Positions 27,167 to 35,525 of a DNA stretch of 64,000 nt are shown one piece after another (the stretch's first letter is position 1; every line of letters begins with the position of its first letter). The stretch covers positions 1,401,616 through 1,465,615 of the forward strand of contig CP046178.1 of NCBI GenBank assembly GCA_014075255.1, in the 5' to 3' direction. The notes below the pieces were generated by a model. The model searched no databases and had not been told where the DNA came from. It was given only the letters and a program-made list of their open reading frames with translations. Source of the DNA: Gammaproteobacteria bacterium. Its GTDB lineage: Bacteria > Pseudomonadota > Gammaproteobacteria > UBA4575. The position numbers and the translations under genes were made by a program.

Positions 27167-27947
27167 CTTTTTTCGCTTGTTGCCAAAATTGCTCTAGCTC
27201 TTCTAATGAATAATCAGCTATGAGCTTACCTTCGCACCGAACTTGCTCCTCTAAATACTGAAATCGTTTAATAAACTTTATATTGCCTTTGCGTAAAGCA
27301 TCTTCAGCATTAACATGTATATGTCTGCTGATATTAACAACGGAAAACAATAAATCACCTAACTCTTCCTCAAGAGCCTCTTGTTTATTATCAGTATTAA
27401 TAACTTCTTTTAACTCATTTAATTCTTCTTCTACCTTTTCAATTACTCCAGAAAGATCTGGCCAATCAAAACCGACACTAGATACTCGTTTTTGTATTTT
27501 TTTTGCACGAAGCAATTGCGGCATAGCAACAGGAATATCACTTAATAAACTTACCGAAGTTTCATCTGCTTTTTCACTTCGCTCTTGCTGCTTAATCTTT
27601 TCCCAACTTTCATTGGCCCAATCTTTATTTTCTGAATTTTGTTTATCGAACACATGCGGATGACGGCGTACCAACTTGTCACAAATATTGGCCGCAACAT
27701 CTTCCAGATCAAATAGATTTTGCTCTTTTGCCATTTGCGTGTAATAAACAATCTGTAATAACAAATCACCCAACTCATCTTTCAATTGCACAATATCTTG
27801 CTGATCAATGGCATCAGCAACCTCATACACCTCTTCAATCGTATATGGCACGATAGAGGCAAACGTCTGTTGAATGTCCCAAGGACAGCCATTCTCTGGA
27901 TCACGCAGCACCTGCATAATATTGAGTAAACGCAGTAAATTATCCAT
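27153..27947 (-). CDS. mazG: MazG nucleoside triphosphate pyrophosphohydrolase
   Basis: Housecleaning enzyme hydrolysing NTPs and (p)ppGpp-related nucleotides to monophosphates. The 264-residue protein holds two MazG repeats. The first has ENGCPWDIQQTFASIVPYTIEEVYEV and LKDELGDLLLQIVYY (about residues 17-70), and the second has EEELNELKEVI and EEELGDLLFSVVNISRH (about residues 165-210). The EExxE and ELGD metal-binding motifs occur in both. Size matches E. coli MazG. The 214 bases upstream contain no gene; the next gene on that side starts divergently at 28162. Confidence 0.96.
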   Translation of the reverse strand: MDNLLRLLNIMQVLRDPENGCPWDIQQTFASIVPYTIEEVYEVADAIDQQDIVQLKDELGDLLLQIVYYTQMAKEQNLFDLEDVAANICDKLVRRHPHVFDKQNSENKDWANESWEKIKQQERSEKADETSVSLLSDIPVAMPQLLRAKKIQKRVSSVGFDWPDLSGVIEKVEEELNELKEVINTDNKQEALEEELGDLLFSVVNISRHIHVNAEDALRKGNIKFIKRFQYLEEQVRCEGKLIADYSLEELEQFWQQAKKVTQK

Positions 27948-28124
27948 CGATATATCTGATTAATTGAAGACTTAAATTAAAGATTGGGTAGGAGCTTATA
28001 TATTAGTATTTAATAATAATCTTATTAAAGAGGTATATGCCTCGGAATAATGCCGTGCTTCTATATATATCAATACGTTCCGAGAACTTCTGAAACCACT
28101 TTTTTTGTATAGTTATGTGAAGTT

Positions 28125-28167
28125 TGTCATACTATTATCATGATATTCGAATGATAATGAAATGACA
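28125..28167. promoter_or_regulatory. Long interrupted palindrome over the RHH gene start (candidate operator)
   Basis: Two 17-base arms (28125-28141 and 28151-28167) are near-perfect reverse complements around a nine-base centre. The left arm reads TGTCAT-4-TTATCAT and the right arm ATGATAA-4-ATGACA. The right arm includes the ATG start codon at 28162. Ribbon-helix-helix regulators usually bind paired half-sites and repress their own gene. The position over the start region therefore suggests autoregulation of the downstream RHH gene and its two c-di-GMP genes. This is seen in the sequence, but the binding is inference. Confidence 0.6.
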
Positions 28168-28347
28168 CCACCCGAAGAGAAAAGACCTCAAAATTCAGCC
28201 CTATTGCAAGTAAGGATATCTCGTGATCTACGTGATGAATTTATGCGCCAGGTTAAAGATGAAGACGATAGCGCTTCTCGCCTTGTTAGGCAGTGGATAC
28301 GGCAATATATAAAAGCTAATTCACAAGAAGATTTATTTAACACGTGA
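28162..28347 (+). CDS. Small ribbon-helix-helix-like regulator
   Basis: A 61-residue protein resembling MetJ/Arc-type ribbon-helix-helix DNA-binding proteins. A beta strand LLQVRISRDLRDEF is followed by helix RDLRDEFMRQVKDED and a second helix SASRLVRQWIRQYIKAN. It starts at ATG inside a long palindrome, and its TGA overlaps the GTG start of the next gene (GTGA). It could be a stand-alone regulator or an antitoxin-like protein, but no toxin is adjacent. Translation of the c-di-GMP enzyme downstream is probably coupled to it. Confidence 0.65.
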   Translation: MTPPEEKRPQNSALLQVRISRDLRDEFMRQVKDEDDSASRLVRQWIRQYIKANSQEDLFNT

Positions 28348-30935
28348 TCCGAACCATTGACAAACGCTATAAAAATAAGGTGAGCGCAAATCACGCACAT
28401 AGTGATAGCGATACTAGCCAATTATCAAATATGGCCATAAAAGTTTCATTAGTTAATGTTGGTAAAGATCTTTGGACGTATCTTTGTCGCCATACCCCAC
28501 CACCACTTGCTATATCTAACTTAGCAAACGAGCAGCAATTAACAGACATTCTCCACGATGGCCATATCGACAGCAAAGTAATAGTACTTGGCCATCATAT
28601 GAAAGAACCGTTACATGTAATCAACTGGATTCTCGAACACGACGTAACAATCAAAATCTTTTTACTACGCAAACCCACTGACTTTGATCTTATGGATCAA
28701 GCTATTCAAGCTTCACCTGTGCTAGCAAAAGACGTAGAAGTCTGGTCAACGGCTAATATAAAAGCACTGCCTGCGGCATTAAAAAACTCATTAGATGATC
28801 CCAACACAGACCAAGACAAACTAATTGAGTTTGAAACTTCTCTTGAATCTAAACCAGATATTATTCCAATAGACCCAGAGCTAAATTCTGAAAACAAGCT
28901 GGATACAATCTTAGAAGCTGCAGCAATTGGCCTCCTGAGTATTGATGAAGAAGACACTCTCGTCGAACTGAATAGTACTGCTGCAAAAATGCTAAATCTT
29001 GATGAGCAAGATTCATTAGGCACACCACTATCATTGATTTTCAAGCAATCCGAAATTATCAAGCTACATCATATTATTAATACCTGCGATGATAATTTAG
29101 AAGAGATCAATCCAGAAATAAAATTTCTTGGCTTAGATGATTCGGTAAAGTTCTTTCGAGCATCTGCCTTCAACGATGATGACAAAGATCAATCTGTTTT
29201 TAGCTTAGTTCTACAAGACATTACTAAAACATCAATTACCGAAAATAAACTAGAACAAGAAAAACAGCGCAACCGTATCACTTTAAAATTACTTAAAGAT
29301 GGTGTAATTGCTACAGATATGAAGTGCCAAGTTGAGTCTATGAACCCTGTATCTGAAGGCTTAACAGGGTGGCCAAGTTATGAAGCAAAAGGTAATCATA
29401 TTGATAGCATCCTTAAGTTAATAGACGCTACAACAAGAGAGCGCATTACAAACTTAGGCAAAGGCTGCTTAGATACCGGCAAGCCTATAGAATCAAGAAG
29501 CAATCTCATTTTGCTTGATCGCTTCAATAACGAGCATCCAATAGAATTATCGGTAACACCCAGCAGCTCATTGAATATTGAAACTGGTGGCTTAGTCTTA
29601 ATATTTAAAGACGCATCTGAAACAAATCGACTTACACAAGAGATCAGCCATCAGGCTTCGCATGACGCCTTAACTGGATTACTCAACAGACAAGAATTTG
29701 AATTACGCTTAGATGGCGCAATTTCCAGTGCTGCAACACATGATGTTCAACATGTTCTGTGCTACCTAGATCTCAACCAATTCAAAATCATTAATGCACA
29801 AGCTGGCCACACTGCGGGAGACATTGTTCTAAAACAAGCAGCAGAACATATGAAGCAACATATGCGCAGCATTGATGTATTCGCCCGCTTAGGTGGCGAT
29901 GAGTTTGCTTTGCTGCTGGTTAACACCACAGCAGACCAGGCCAAAATACTTGCACAAAATCTTATTAACACAATTCGCAGCTCCACATTTAAGTGGCGTG
30001 ATCAACATTTTGAGATTGGCATAAGTATCGGGCTGATTACTATAGATAAACACTCCCAAGATCCTGCACATATGTTAACGCGTGCAGAGCTTGCCTGTTT
30101 TACCGCAAAAGACCATGGAAGAAATAAATTACACATCCACAGAAAAGAAGATGATGAGCTAACACGTCGGCATACTGAAATGATGCGTGCAGCTGGCGTA
30201 ACCGGCGCACTACAAGAAGATCGGTTCCGTATTTATTGCCAACCGATTGTACCATTATCACCTAAGCAAAATGAATCGTTACATTATGAGTTGTTAATAC
30301 GGTTAACTGACCCTCAAGGCGATTTGATTATGCCTGCCAGTTTTATTCCAGCAGCAGAACGTTATGGCTTAATGACTAGTCTAGATCGCTGGATGATAAG
30401 CACTGCTTTCAATAGTTATAACGACATCTTTGGCAAAGAGTCTGGCGTGCAAATTTCTATTAATTTATCAGGCAATTCACTAAATGATGATTCGCTACTC
30501 GATTTTATCAAAGGCGAGATTACCCGAACTGGAATTGAACCTTCGAATGTTTGCTTTGAAATTACAGAAACTGCTGCAATCAGCAATTTAGATCAAGTTA
30601 GCCAACTGATACTAGAGCTTAAAAGAATTGGTTGTCGCTTTGCTTTAGATGATTTTGGCAGCGGACTTTCATCATTTACCTACTTAAAAAATCTGCCAGT
30701 TGATTATTTAAAAATTGATGGCAGTTTTGTGCATGACATGATTGATGACTCAATTGATCACGCTATGGTTGAAGCAATTAATCAGGTAGGCCACATTATG
30801 GGCATAGGTACTATTGCTGAATGCGCTGAAAGTGAAGAAGTCGTTGATATGCTGCGCAAACTTGGCGTGGATTATGCGCAAGGTTACGCCATGGGCTCTC
30901 CTGTCCCAATTGAAGGCTTGAAGCAGCTAAGTTAA
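28344..30935 (+). CDS. PAS-PAS-GGDEF-EAL cyclic-di-GMP protein
   Basis: An 863-residue bifunctional signalling protein. The N-terminal ~140 residues form an unassigned alpha/beta region with a receiver-like look. Two PAS-like domains follow (about 185-295 and 310-430). The GGDEF domain (about 440-600) has an intact ARLGGDEFALLL and an RxxD inhibitory site (RSID) five residues before it. The EAL domain (about 615-863) keeps the ExLxR motif (YELLIRL), the Asn of INLSGNS, EITETAA, LDDFGSG, the Lys of LKIDGSF, AECAE and AQGYAMG, so both activities look possible. It starts with GTG overlapping the RHH stop; an ATG at 28431 is an alternative. No membrane segment is seen, so it is cytoplasmic. Confidence 0.92.
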   Translation: MIRTIDKRYKNKVSANHAHSDSDTSQLSNMAIKVSLVNVGKDLWTYLCRHTPPPLAISNLANEQQLTDILHDGHIDSKVIVLGHHMKEPLHVINWILEHDVTIKIFLLRKPTDFDLMDQAIQASPVLAKDVEVWSTANIKALPAALKNSLDDPNTDQDKLIEFETSLESKPDIIPIDPELNSENKLDTILEAAAIGLLSIDEEDTLVELNSTAAKMLNLDEQDSLGTPLSLIFKQSEIIKLHHIINTCDDNLEEINPEIKFLGLDDSVKFFRASAFNDDDKDQSVFSLVLQDITKTSITENKLEQEKQRNRITLKLLKDGVIATDMKCQVESMNPVSEGLTGWPSYEAKGNHIDSILKLIDATTRERITNLGKGCLDTGKPIESRSNLILLDRFNNEHPIELSVTPSSSLNIETGGLVLIFKDASETNRLTQEISHQASHDALTGLLNRQEFELRLDGAISSAATHDVQHVLCYLDLNQFKIINAQAGHTAGDIVLKQAAEHMKQHMRSIDVFARLGGDEFALLLVNTTADQAKILAQNLINTIRSSTFKWRDQHFEIGISIGLITIDKHSQDPAHMLTRAELACFTAKDHGRNKLHIHRKEDDELTRRHTEMMRAAGVTGALQEDRFRIYCQPIVPLSPKQNESLHYELLIRLTDPQGDLIMPASFIPAAERYGLMTSLDRWMISTAFNSYNDIFGKESGVQISINLSGNSLNDDSLLDFIKGEITRTGIEPSNVCFEITETAAISNLDQVSQLILELKRIGCRFALDDFGSGLSSFTYLKNLPVDYLKIDGSFVHDMIDDSIDHAMVEAINQVGHIMGIGTIAECAESEEVVDMLRKLGVDYAQGYAMGSPVPIEGLKQLS

Positions 30936-30938
30936 GCC

Positions 30939-32048
30939 ATGCCTATCTCACCACATATCGAACAAGAAATTACTGAAGTGGATGCTCTGCGCAACAAATT
31001 AGAATCTCTGGTTCATGATGCACGCAGAAATGAAGTCACTTTACGCAAATTCCAAAATTTAGAATTAAGGTTACTAGGTTGTAGCTCACTTGCTGAACTT
31101 ATGCAGCTGATTGCTCACAAAAGTAAATCTACCTTTGGATGGGATGTATTAACAATCATATTGCATGACGAGCATCAGGACATAAAACGATTATTGCGCG
31201 ATGTCGGCGAAGACACTAGCCGATATCCAGAACTTGTTTTCACAAATGACATTTTACAACTTAAGAAATTTTACGGCCGATTCAAAAAACCACTACTTGG
31301 ATCATTCGATGGTAATCTTCACGAAGAATTATTTCTAACGGATAGAAAGTTCCCGCGCAGTGTAGCGTTGCTGCCGCTATTTCGTAAAAATAAATTACTT
31401 GGCAGCCTGAACCTAGGTAGTTTTCAGACAGGTAGATTTAACAAACAAGATGCGACTGATTTTCTCGAGCATCTAGCGGCTGTTTTAGCCACCTGCCTTG
31501 ACACCACGATCGCCCAAGAAAAACTCAAACAAGCAGGCTTAACCGATGCACTAACCGGAGTAAACAACCGCAGATTCTTTGACCAACGTCTCAACGAAGA
31601 AATATCACGTGCGCAACGCCTAAAATCATCTGTTAGCTGTTTGTTTATTGATATCGATCACTTCAAAGTTGTTAATGATAGCTTTGGACACGAAACCGGT
31701 GACAGAGTGCTCACTAAAGTTGCGGAACTAATCAGAGCACAATTACGAAATATTGATGTAGTTGCACGATACGGTGGAGAAGAATTTGCAGTGCTGCTAG
31801 AGCAGTCTGGTCAAGACTGGGCTGAAGAAGTCGCTGACCGTATTCAACAAAGCATTGCGGAAACTACTTTTGTTAGTGGCGAGAATTGCTCTTTAACCGT
31901 TTCCATTGGTGTTTCAACTATTGAAAATCCAAATACAAAACAGAATACTTTTGATCTTGGCCGTGAGTTACTACGCAAAGCGGATAAAGCACTTTATCAA
32001 GCCAAACAAGACGGCAGAAATAAAGTCGTTTTACATAGCACGCTATAA
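30939..32048 (+). CDS. GAF/DUF484-like diguanylate cyclase
   Basis: A 369-residue protein with an N-terminal coiled segment (residues 1-40), a GAF/DUF484-like sensor (about 45-185, including LRNKLESLVHDARRNEVTLRK and VALLPLFRKNKLLGSLNLGS), and a C-terminal GGDEF domain. That domain has the active motif ARYGGEEFAVLLEQ and an RxxD I-site (RNID), so product-inhibited diguanylate cyclase activity is expected. It begins three bases after the GGDEF-EAL gene stop and surely shares its transcript. The pair could set a local c-di-GMP pool read by the riboswitch about 0.7 kb downstream. Confidence 0.92.
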   Translation: MPISPHIEQEITEVDALRNKLESLVHDARRNEVTLRKFQNLELRLLGCSSLAELMQLIAHKSKSTFGWDVLTIILHDEHQDIKRLLRDVGEDTSRYPELVFTNDILQLKKFYGRFKKPLLGSFDGNLHEELFLTDRKFPRSVALLPLFRKNKLLGSLNLGSFQTGRFNKQDATDFLEHLAAVLATCLDTTIAQEKLKQAGLTDALTGVNNRRFFDQRLNEEISRAQRLKSSVSCLFIDIDHFKVVNDSFGHETGDRVLTKVAELIRAQLRNIDVVARYGGEEFAVLLEQSGQDWAEEVADRIQQSIAETTFVSGENCSLTVSIGVSTIENPNTKQNTFDLGRELLRKADKALYQAKQDGRNKVVLHSTL

Positions 32049-32064
32049 ACTAATCTAAGCTCGA

Positions 32065-32406
32065 TCAGTCCAAACTGGGAAATTTACCCAATGGCCGCTT
32101 AAAGGTAAATGCCGTAGGTTCTGTCACTAGCTTTTCCCTTGCCTGTTTCTCATTGCCACCCAATATACTAAATGGCAAAGACACTACATAAACTGCCGAA
32201 CCTACCACCGTTGCAACCAAACCAATGGGTCTTGCAACAATAGCATCTGCAACCATCACTTCGGCTGAGCCAGATTCTGCAAATTGGTAGCCATGATGAC
32301 TACTTCGATATTTGTAAGATGAATCTGCTGCATGAATATTTGTAGTCGAAACAAAACAACAGATAAAAATTAAAAATAATCCTTTATAAAAGATACTAGC
32401 TTTCAT
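32065..32406 (-). CDS. Secreted small protein with Gly-rich hydrophobic core
   Basis: A 113-residue protein with a signal peptide (cleavage after IHA about residue 26) and a conserved-looking RPIGLVATVVGSAVYVVSLPFSILGGN segment, here cited by its ends at about residues 60-86. This type is widespread in gammaproteobacteria, sometimes annotated misleadingly as a multidrug transporter. It ends with AFTFKRPLGKFP. A strong GGAGGTG ribosome site lies seven bases before the ATG. It is convergent with the diguanylate cyclase gene. Function is unknown; a periplasmic, membrane-touching role is a guess. Confidence 0.65.
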   Translation of the reverse strand: MKASIFYKGLFLIFICCFVSTTNIHAADSSYKYRSSHHGYQFAESGSAEVMVADAIVARPIGLVATVVGSAVYVVSLPFSILGGNEKQAREKLVTEPTAFTFKRPLGKFPSLD

Positions 32407-32724
32407 ATTCTACACCTCCAGGTTCGGCTGAAATTATAGGTACCGTCCAACTAAACACTTAATTTAGTTGTTGGTATTTGCAAACTTGATTCAAGCACTC
32501 AATAATTAACTCTCGCATAAATAATAGTTTATCTATGAACACTATTTTAGCGCATCAAAGAATAGACTCACTAATTTTTATAACTCTCAGAATAATAGAG
32601 AGATATTATAATAATAATAAAAATAAAGGCTCTTAAATACATAATTCGTATAAATAGAACTAAGTCACCCGAATCCAGGATTTAGCGCTCAATTTTATTA
32701 CACAACGGCCGTTACGTTGATGTG
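32407..32724. other. AT-rich intergenic stretch upstream of the riboswitch
   Basis: These 318 bases contain no convincing gene. They are very AT-rich, with an ATAATAATAATAAAAATAA tract around 32610-32628. A promoter for the riboswitch transcript and one for the divergent 32065 gene are expected here, but I could not assign exact boxes with confidence. Confidence 0.35.
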
Positions 32725-32837
32725 TATAAAAAGGCAAATTCATCGAAAGATGGAGACGCAAAGTCACCGGTCTAAGGATGCCATGCAAACTCTGAAATTG
32801 AGAATGCATAAATCTAAGATAGCGGGACCGCCAGTAA
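32725..32837 (+). ncRNA. GEMM-I (c-di-GMP-I) riboswitch aptamer
   Basis: The plus strand reads as a class I c-di-GMP aptamer. It has AAGGCAAA, then the CATC-GAAA-GATG hairpin with its GNRA tetraloop, then the nearly invariant GACGCAAAG, ACCGGTCTAAG, a variable stem closed by ATGCA...TGCAT, and the 3' core TAGCGGGACCGCC. These are the conserved GEMM blocks in order and spacing. It lies 70 bases upstream of the secreted protein start at 32907. A weak GAGCATG/CATGTTC hairpin at 32843-32860 has no T-run, so control of translation or a non-standard platform is more likely than termination. Its ligand is made and degraded by products of genes just upstream. Confidence 0.9.
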
Positions 32838-32906
32838 ACATCGAGCATGTATTCATGTTCATCTGAGTGGTCTTGTTAACCGTGCGACTTGATATCGGAA
32901 TAACAT

Positions 32907-33479
32907 ATGTACCATTCAATTGCGCATTCAAAATTTGGTAATCTTTACTTCTCTGTAAAGTTTTTATTCGTATGCATATTAATTTTTCAAATTTTCAACG
33001 TTGCCCATGCTGCGTCACAAGGAAAATTGGGCACGGAATCTACTGCATCGGTTGAAATTGCAGTTACAGTGAATCAATCTTTAAGCGCAGTAAGCCCAAA
33101 TGAACTATTACTAAACAATTTTAATCAATCTGGCTTGACGGCTAACAAACCATTCTGCATTGCACACAATGGATTCAATAAAAATGCCAGCGTACCTTAC
33201 GAGCTAATTGTTGATCGACTCATTCCAGTAAACGAAAAGCAACATTCACTACCGTTTAACATTTACTTAGAAGATAAAAATTCAAACAAAAGTAAACAAC
33301 TGCTTATAAAAGGTACTGCACTATCCAAACACAGCAGCTTAAAAACAAGCGATAATTTAATAAGTGATTGCTCTAATACAGGCGCGCAGCTTTTAATCGA
33401 AAAAAATAATACTATTAAGAAAACAGCATTACAGTCCAATGCGGCTGGGTTATTGATACTAGTAGTCAGTCCAAATTAG
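32907..33479 (+). CDS. Secreted beta-rich protein under a c-di-GMP riboswitch
   Basis: A 190-residue protein with a signal peptide (hydrophobic FLFVCILIFQIFNVAHA, cleavage near residue 35) and a mature part starting SQGKLGTESTASVEIAVTVNQSL. Its alternating hydrophobic pattern and the ASVEIAVTV strand recall spore-coat-U/DUF4402-like pilin-fold secreted proteins, but I cannot assign a family. Two Cys (in KPFCIAH and ISDCSNT) may form a disulfide. It is the only gene behind the GEMM-I aptamer, so surface attachment or matrix function is a reasonable inference. A GGAA ribosome-site candidate precedes ATG 32907. Confidence 0.65.
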   Translation: MYHSIAHSKFGNLYFSVKFLFVCILIFQIFNVAHAASQGKLGTESTASVEIAVTVNQSLSAVSPNELLLNNFNQSGLTANKPFCIAHNGFNKNASVPYELIVDRLIPVNEKQHSLPFNIYLEDKNSNKSKQLLIKGTALSKHSSLKTSDNLISDCSNTGAQLLIEKNNTIKKTALQSNAAGLLILVVSPN

Positions 33480-33530
33480 AGAAATTAAGCCTCTAGTTGA
33501 CACCTTTATTTAAGAACCTACATTAATATG

Positions 33531-33548
33531 ATATCTCTAATGAGATAT
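33531..33548. promoter_or_regulatory. Perfect short palindrome upstream of pckG
   Basis: ATATCTC and GAGATAT face each other over a four-base centre, 149 bases upstream of the pckG start. It could be a dimeric regulator site or a chance feature in AT-rich DNA. No known family consensus is matched. Confidence 0.3.
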
Positions 33549-33696
33549 ATTTTACAAGCTTCTCGTAATAAATTCACTCCAAGTCTTAAAATTTTAACCT
33601 CCCTATGTATAATCGGACGCTCCTTTTTTAGTGCTTGCCCACCATAATAATAATTAGGTCGAGCGACATAAATTCATACAAACCAAGGAATTACTG

Positions 33697-35454
33697 ATGA
33701 GTACGACAAATGATGCCCTAGCAAAATGGGTAGAAGAGGTAGCGGCACGAACACAACCTGACAATATTGTTTGGTGTGATGGTAGTGATGCTGAATACGA
33801 TCGCATGGTTGATCAGATGCTTTCAACAGGCACGCTAAGTAAACTTAACGAAGAAACTCACCCTAATTGCTATTTGCACCGTTCGGATCCTTCTGATGTT
33901 GCACGTGTTGAGCACTTAACTTTTGTATGCTCTAAGAGTGAAGAAGATGCTGGTCCAAATAACCATTGGATGGAACCTGCAGAAGCGCACAAAAAAATAG
34001 ATGCTTTATTTGATGGCTGCATGAAAGGGCGCACCTTGTATGTAATACCTTACTGCATGGGTCCAATTGATTCACCACTATCTAGAAACGGTGTTGAAAT
34101 TACCGATAGCCCTTATGTAGTAGCCAACATGAAAATAATGGCTCGCATCGGTACTCCTGCATTAAACCGCATAGAAAAAGATGGCACTTTTGTTAAAGGT
34201 TTACACTCAACGGGTGACTTAGATCCAGAAAGACGTTTTATCATGCATTTCCCTGAAGAACTTTCTATTAAGAGCATTGGTTCTGGTTATGGCGGTAATG
34301 CACTGCTTGGTAAGAAGTGTCACGCACTTCGAATCGCAAGTTGGCAAGCACGTACTGAAGGTTGGCTTGCAGAGCACATGCTTATTGTTGGCTTAGAAAG
34401 CCCACAAGGTGAAACTCATTACATTGCATGCGCATTCCCTTCAGCATGCGGTAAAACTAACCTTGCCATGTTAATTCCACCAGAGCAGTACAAAGGCTGG
34501 AAAGTTACTACAGTCGGTGATGACATTTGCTGGTTACATTTACGTGAAGATGGTCGTTTATGGGCGATTAACCCAGAAGCGGGTTACTTTGGTGTTATTC
34601 CAGGAACTAACGAACATTCAAACAAAAATGCATATGAATGCTTGAAGTCAGATGCTATTTTCACAAACGCTGGCACAACAGCAGACAACCAACCATGGTG
34701 GGAAGAGAAAGATGATGGAACAGTCCCTGCTACTGATTGGAAAGGCAACCCATACGATGCAGACGTAGGTCCTGCTGCACATCCAAACTCACGCTTTACC
34801 GTTTCGGCTAAGAACAACCCTGTATATTCTCCAATGGCAGATGATGCTAATGGTGTTCCAATTTCAGCAATTGTATTTGGTGGCCGACGCAGAGAATTGG
34901 CTCCACTTGTATATGAAACCAAAGACTGGAATCACGGTGTTCTAGTAGGTGCTTCTTGTGCATCTGAAATGACTGCTGCGGCAATCGGTGGTGCGGGACA
35001 GGTTCGACGTGACCCAATGGCCATGAAACCTTTCTGTGGTTATAACTTTGCGGATTATTTTGCACACTGGTTAAGCTTTAATGGAAAGTCAGACAAGCTA
35101 CCAAAGATGTTCCATGTTAACTGGTTCCGTCGTGATAAAGATGGCAAGTTCATGTGGCCTGGCTTTGGAGACAACATGCGTGTTCTGTCATGGATCCTTG
35201 ATCGTGTTGAAGGCAAAATCGATGCTAGAGAAACGCCAATTGGTTACTTACCAAATGTTTCTGATATCGATATCTCAGGTCTAGATGTTTCTAACGAAAC
35301 TATGGAAGCGTTACTTGGTGTTGACGTAGGTCAATGGCAAGAAGAAGTTGCGGCAATCGGCGAATACTTAGACGAGTACGGTGCACGTATGCCACAAGCC
35401 ATGAAAGATGAGTTAGCTAAAATCTCTACAGCCTTACAAGCAAAAGCTGCATAG
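33697..35454 (+). CDS. pckG: Phosphoenolpyruvate carboxykinase (GTP)
   Basis: Converts oxaloacetate and GTP to PEP, GDP and CO2 for gluconeogenesis. The 585-residue protein carries the GTP-type kinase-1 loop FPSACGKTNLAML (about residues 247-259), YCMGPIDSPLS, the substrate-binding SIGSGYGGNALLGKKC, and VGDDICWLHLREDGRLWAINPE, seen at about residues 270-292. The nucleotide and Mn ligands typical of the GTP family appear intact. The ATP-dependent PckA fold is different, so pckG is chosen. The 3' end of this gene recurs in degenerate form at 38951-39117. Confidence 0.97.
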   Translation: MSTTNDALAKWVEEVAARTQPDNIVWCDGSDAEYDRMVDQMLSTGTLSKLNEETHPNCYLHRSDPSDVARVEHLTFVCSKSEEDAGPNNHWMEPAEAHKKIDALFDGCMKGRTLYVIPYCMGPIDSPLSRNGVEITDSPYVVANMKIMARIGTPALNRIEKDGTFVKGLHSTGDLDPERRFIMHFPEELSIKSIGSGYGGNALLGKKCHALRIASWQARTEGWLAEHMLIVGLESPQGETHYIACAFPSACGKTNLAMLIPPEQYKGWKVTTVGDDICWLHLREDGRLWAINPEAGYFGVIPGTNEHSNKNAYECLKSDAIFTNAGTTADNQPWWEEKDDGTVPATDWKGNPYDADVGPAAHPNSRFTVSAKNNPVYSPMADDANGVPISAIVFGGRRRELAPLVYETKDWNHGVLVGASCASEMTAAAIGGAGQVRRDPMAMKPFCGYNFADYFAHWLSFNGKSDKLPKMFHVNWFRRDKDGKFMWPGFGDNMRVLSWILDRVEGKIDARETPIGYLPNVSDIDISGLDVSNETMEALLGVDVGQWQEEVAAIGEYLDEYGARMPQAMKDELAKISTALQAKAA

Positions 35455-35476
35455 TTTTTTTAACTAGCAAAAAATC

Positions 35477-35513
35477 AAAAGCCCCGCGAGTTAACACTCC
35501 CGGGGCTTTTTTA
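35477..35513 (+). terminator. Rho-independent terminator of pckG
   Basis: A nine-base stem AAAGCCCCG / CGGGGCTTT, with an inner GAGT...ACTC pair and a TTTTTT tail, lies 23 bases after the pckG stop. It also faces the end of the convergent beta-helix gene. A decayed relative exists at 39082-39116. Confidence 0.92.
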
Positions 35514-35525
35514 TGTGTGTATGTT

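Noticed and set aside
28162-28347. Type II antitoxin
   Set aside because: The RHH fold would fit, but no small toxin gene is adjacent; the downstream partner is a large c-di-GMP enzyme.
32660-32848. 62-codon minus-strand frame
   Set aside because: It runs antisense through the GEMM-I aptamer, whose conserved RNA blocks explain the sequence; no ribosome site and no protein resemblance.
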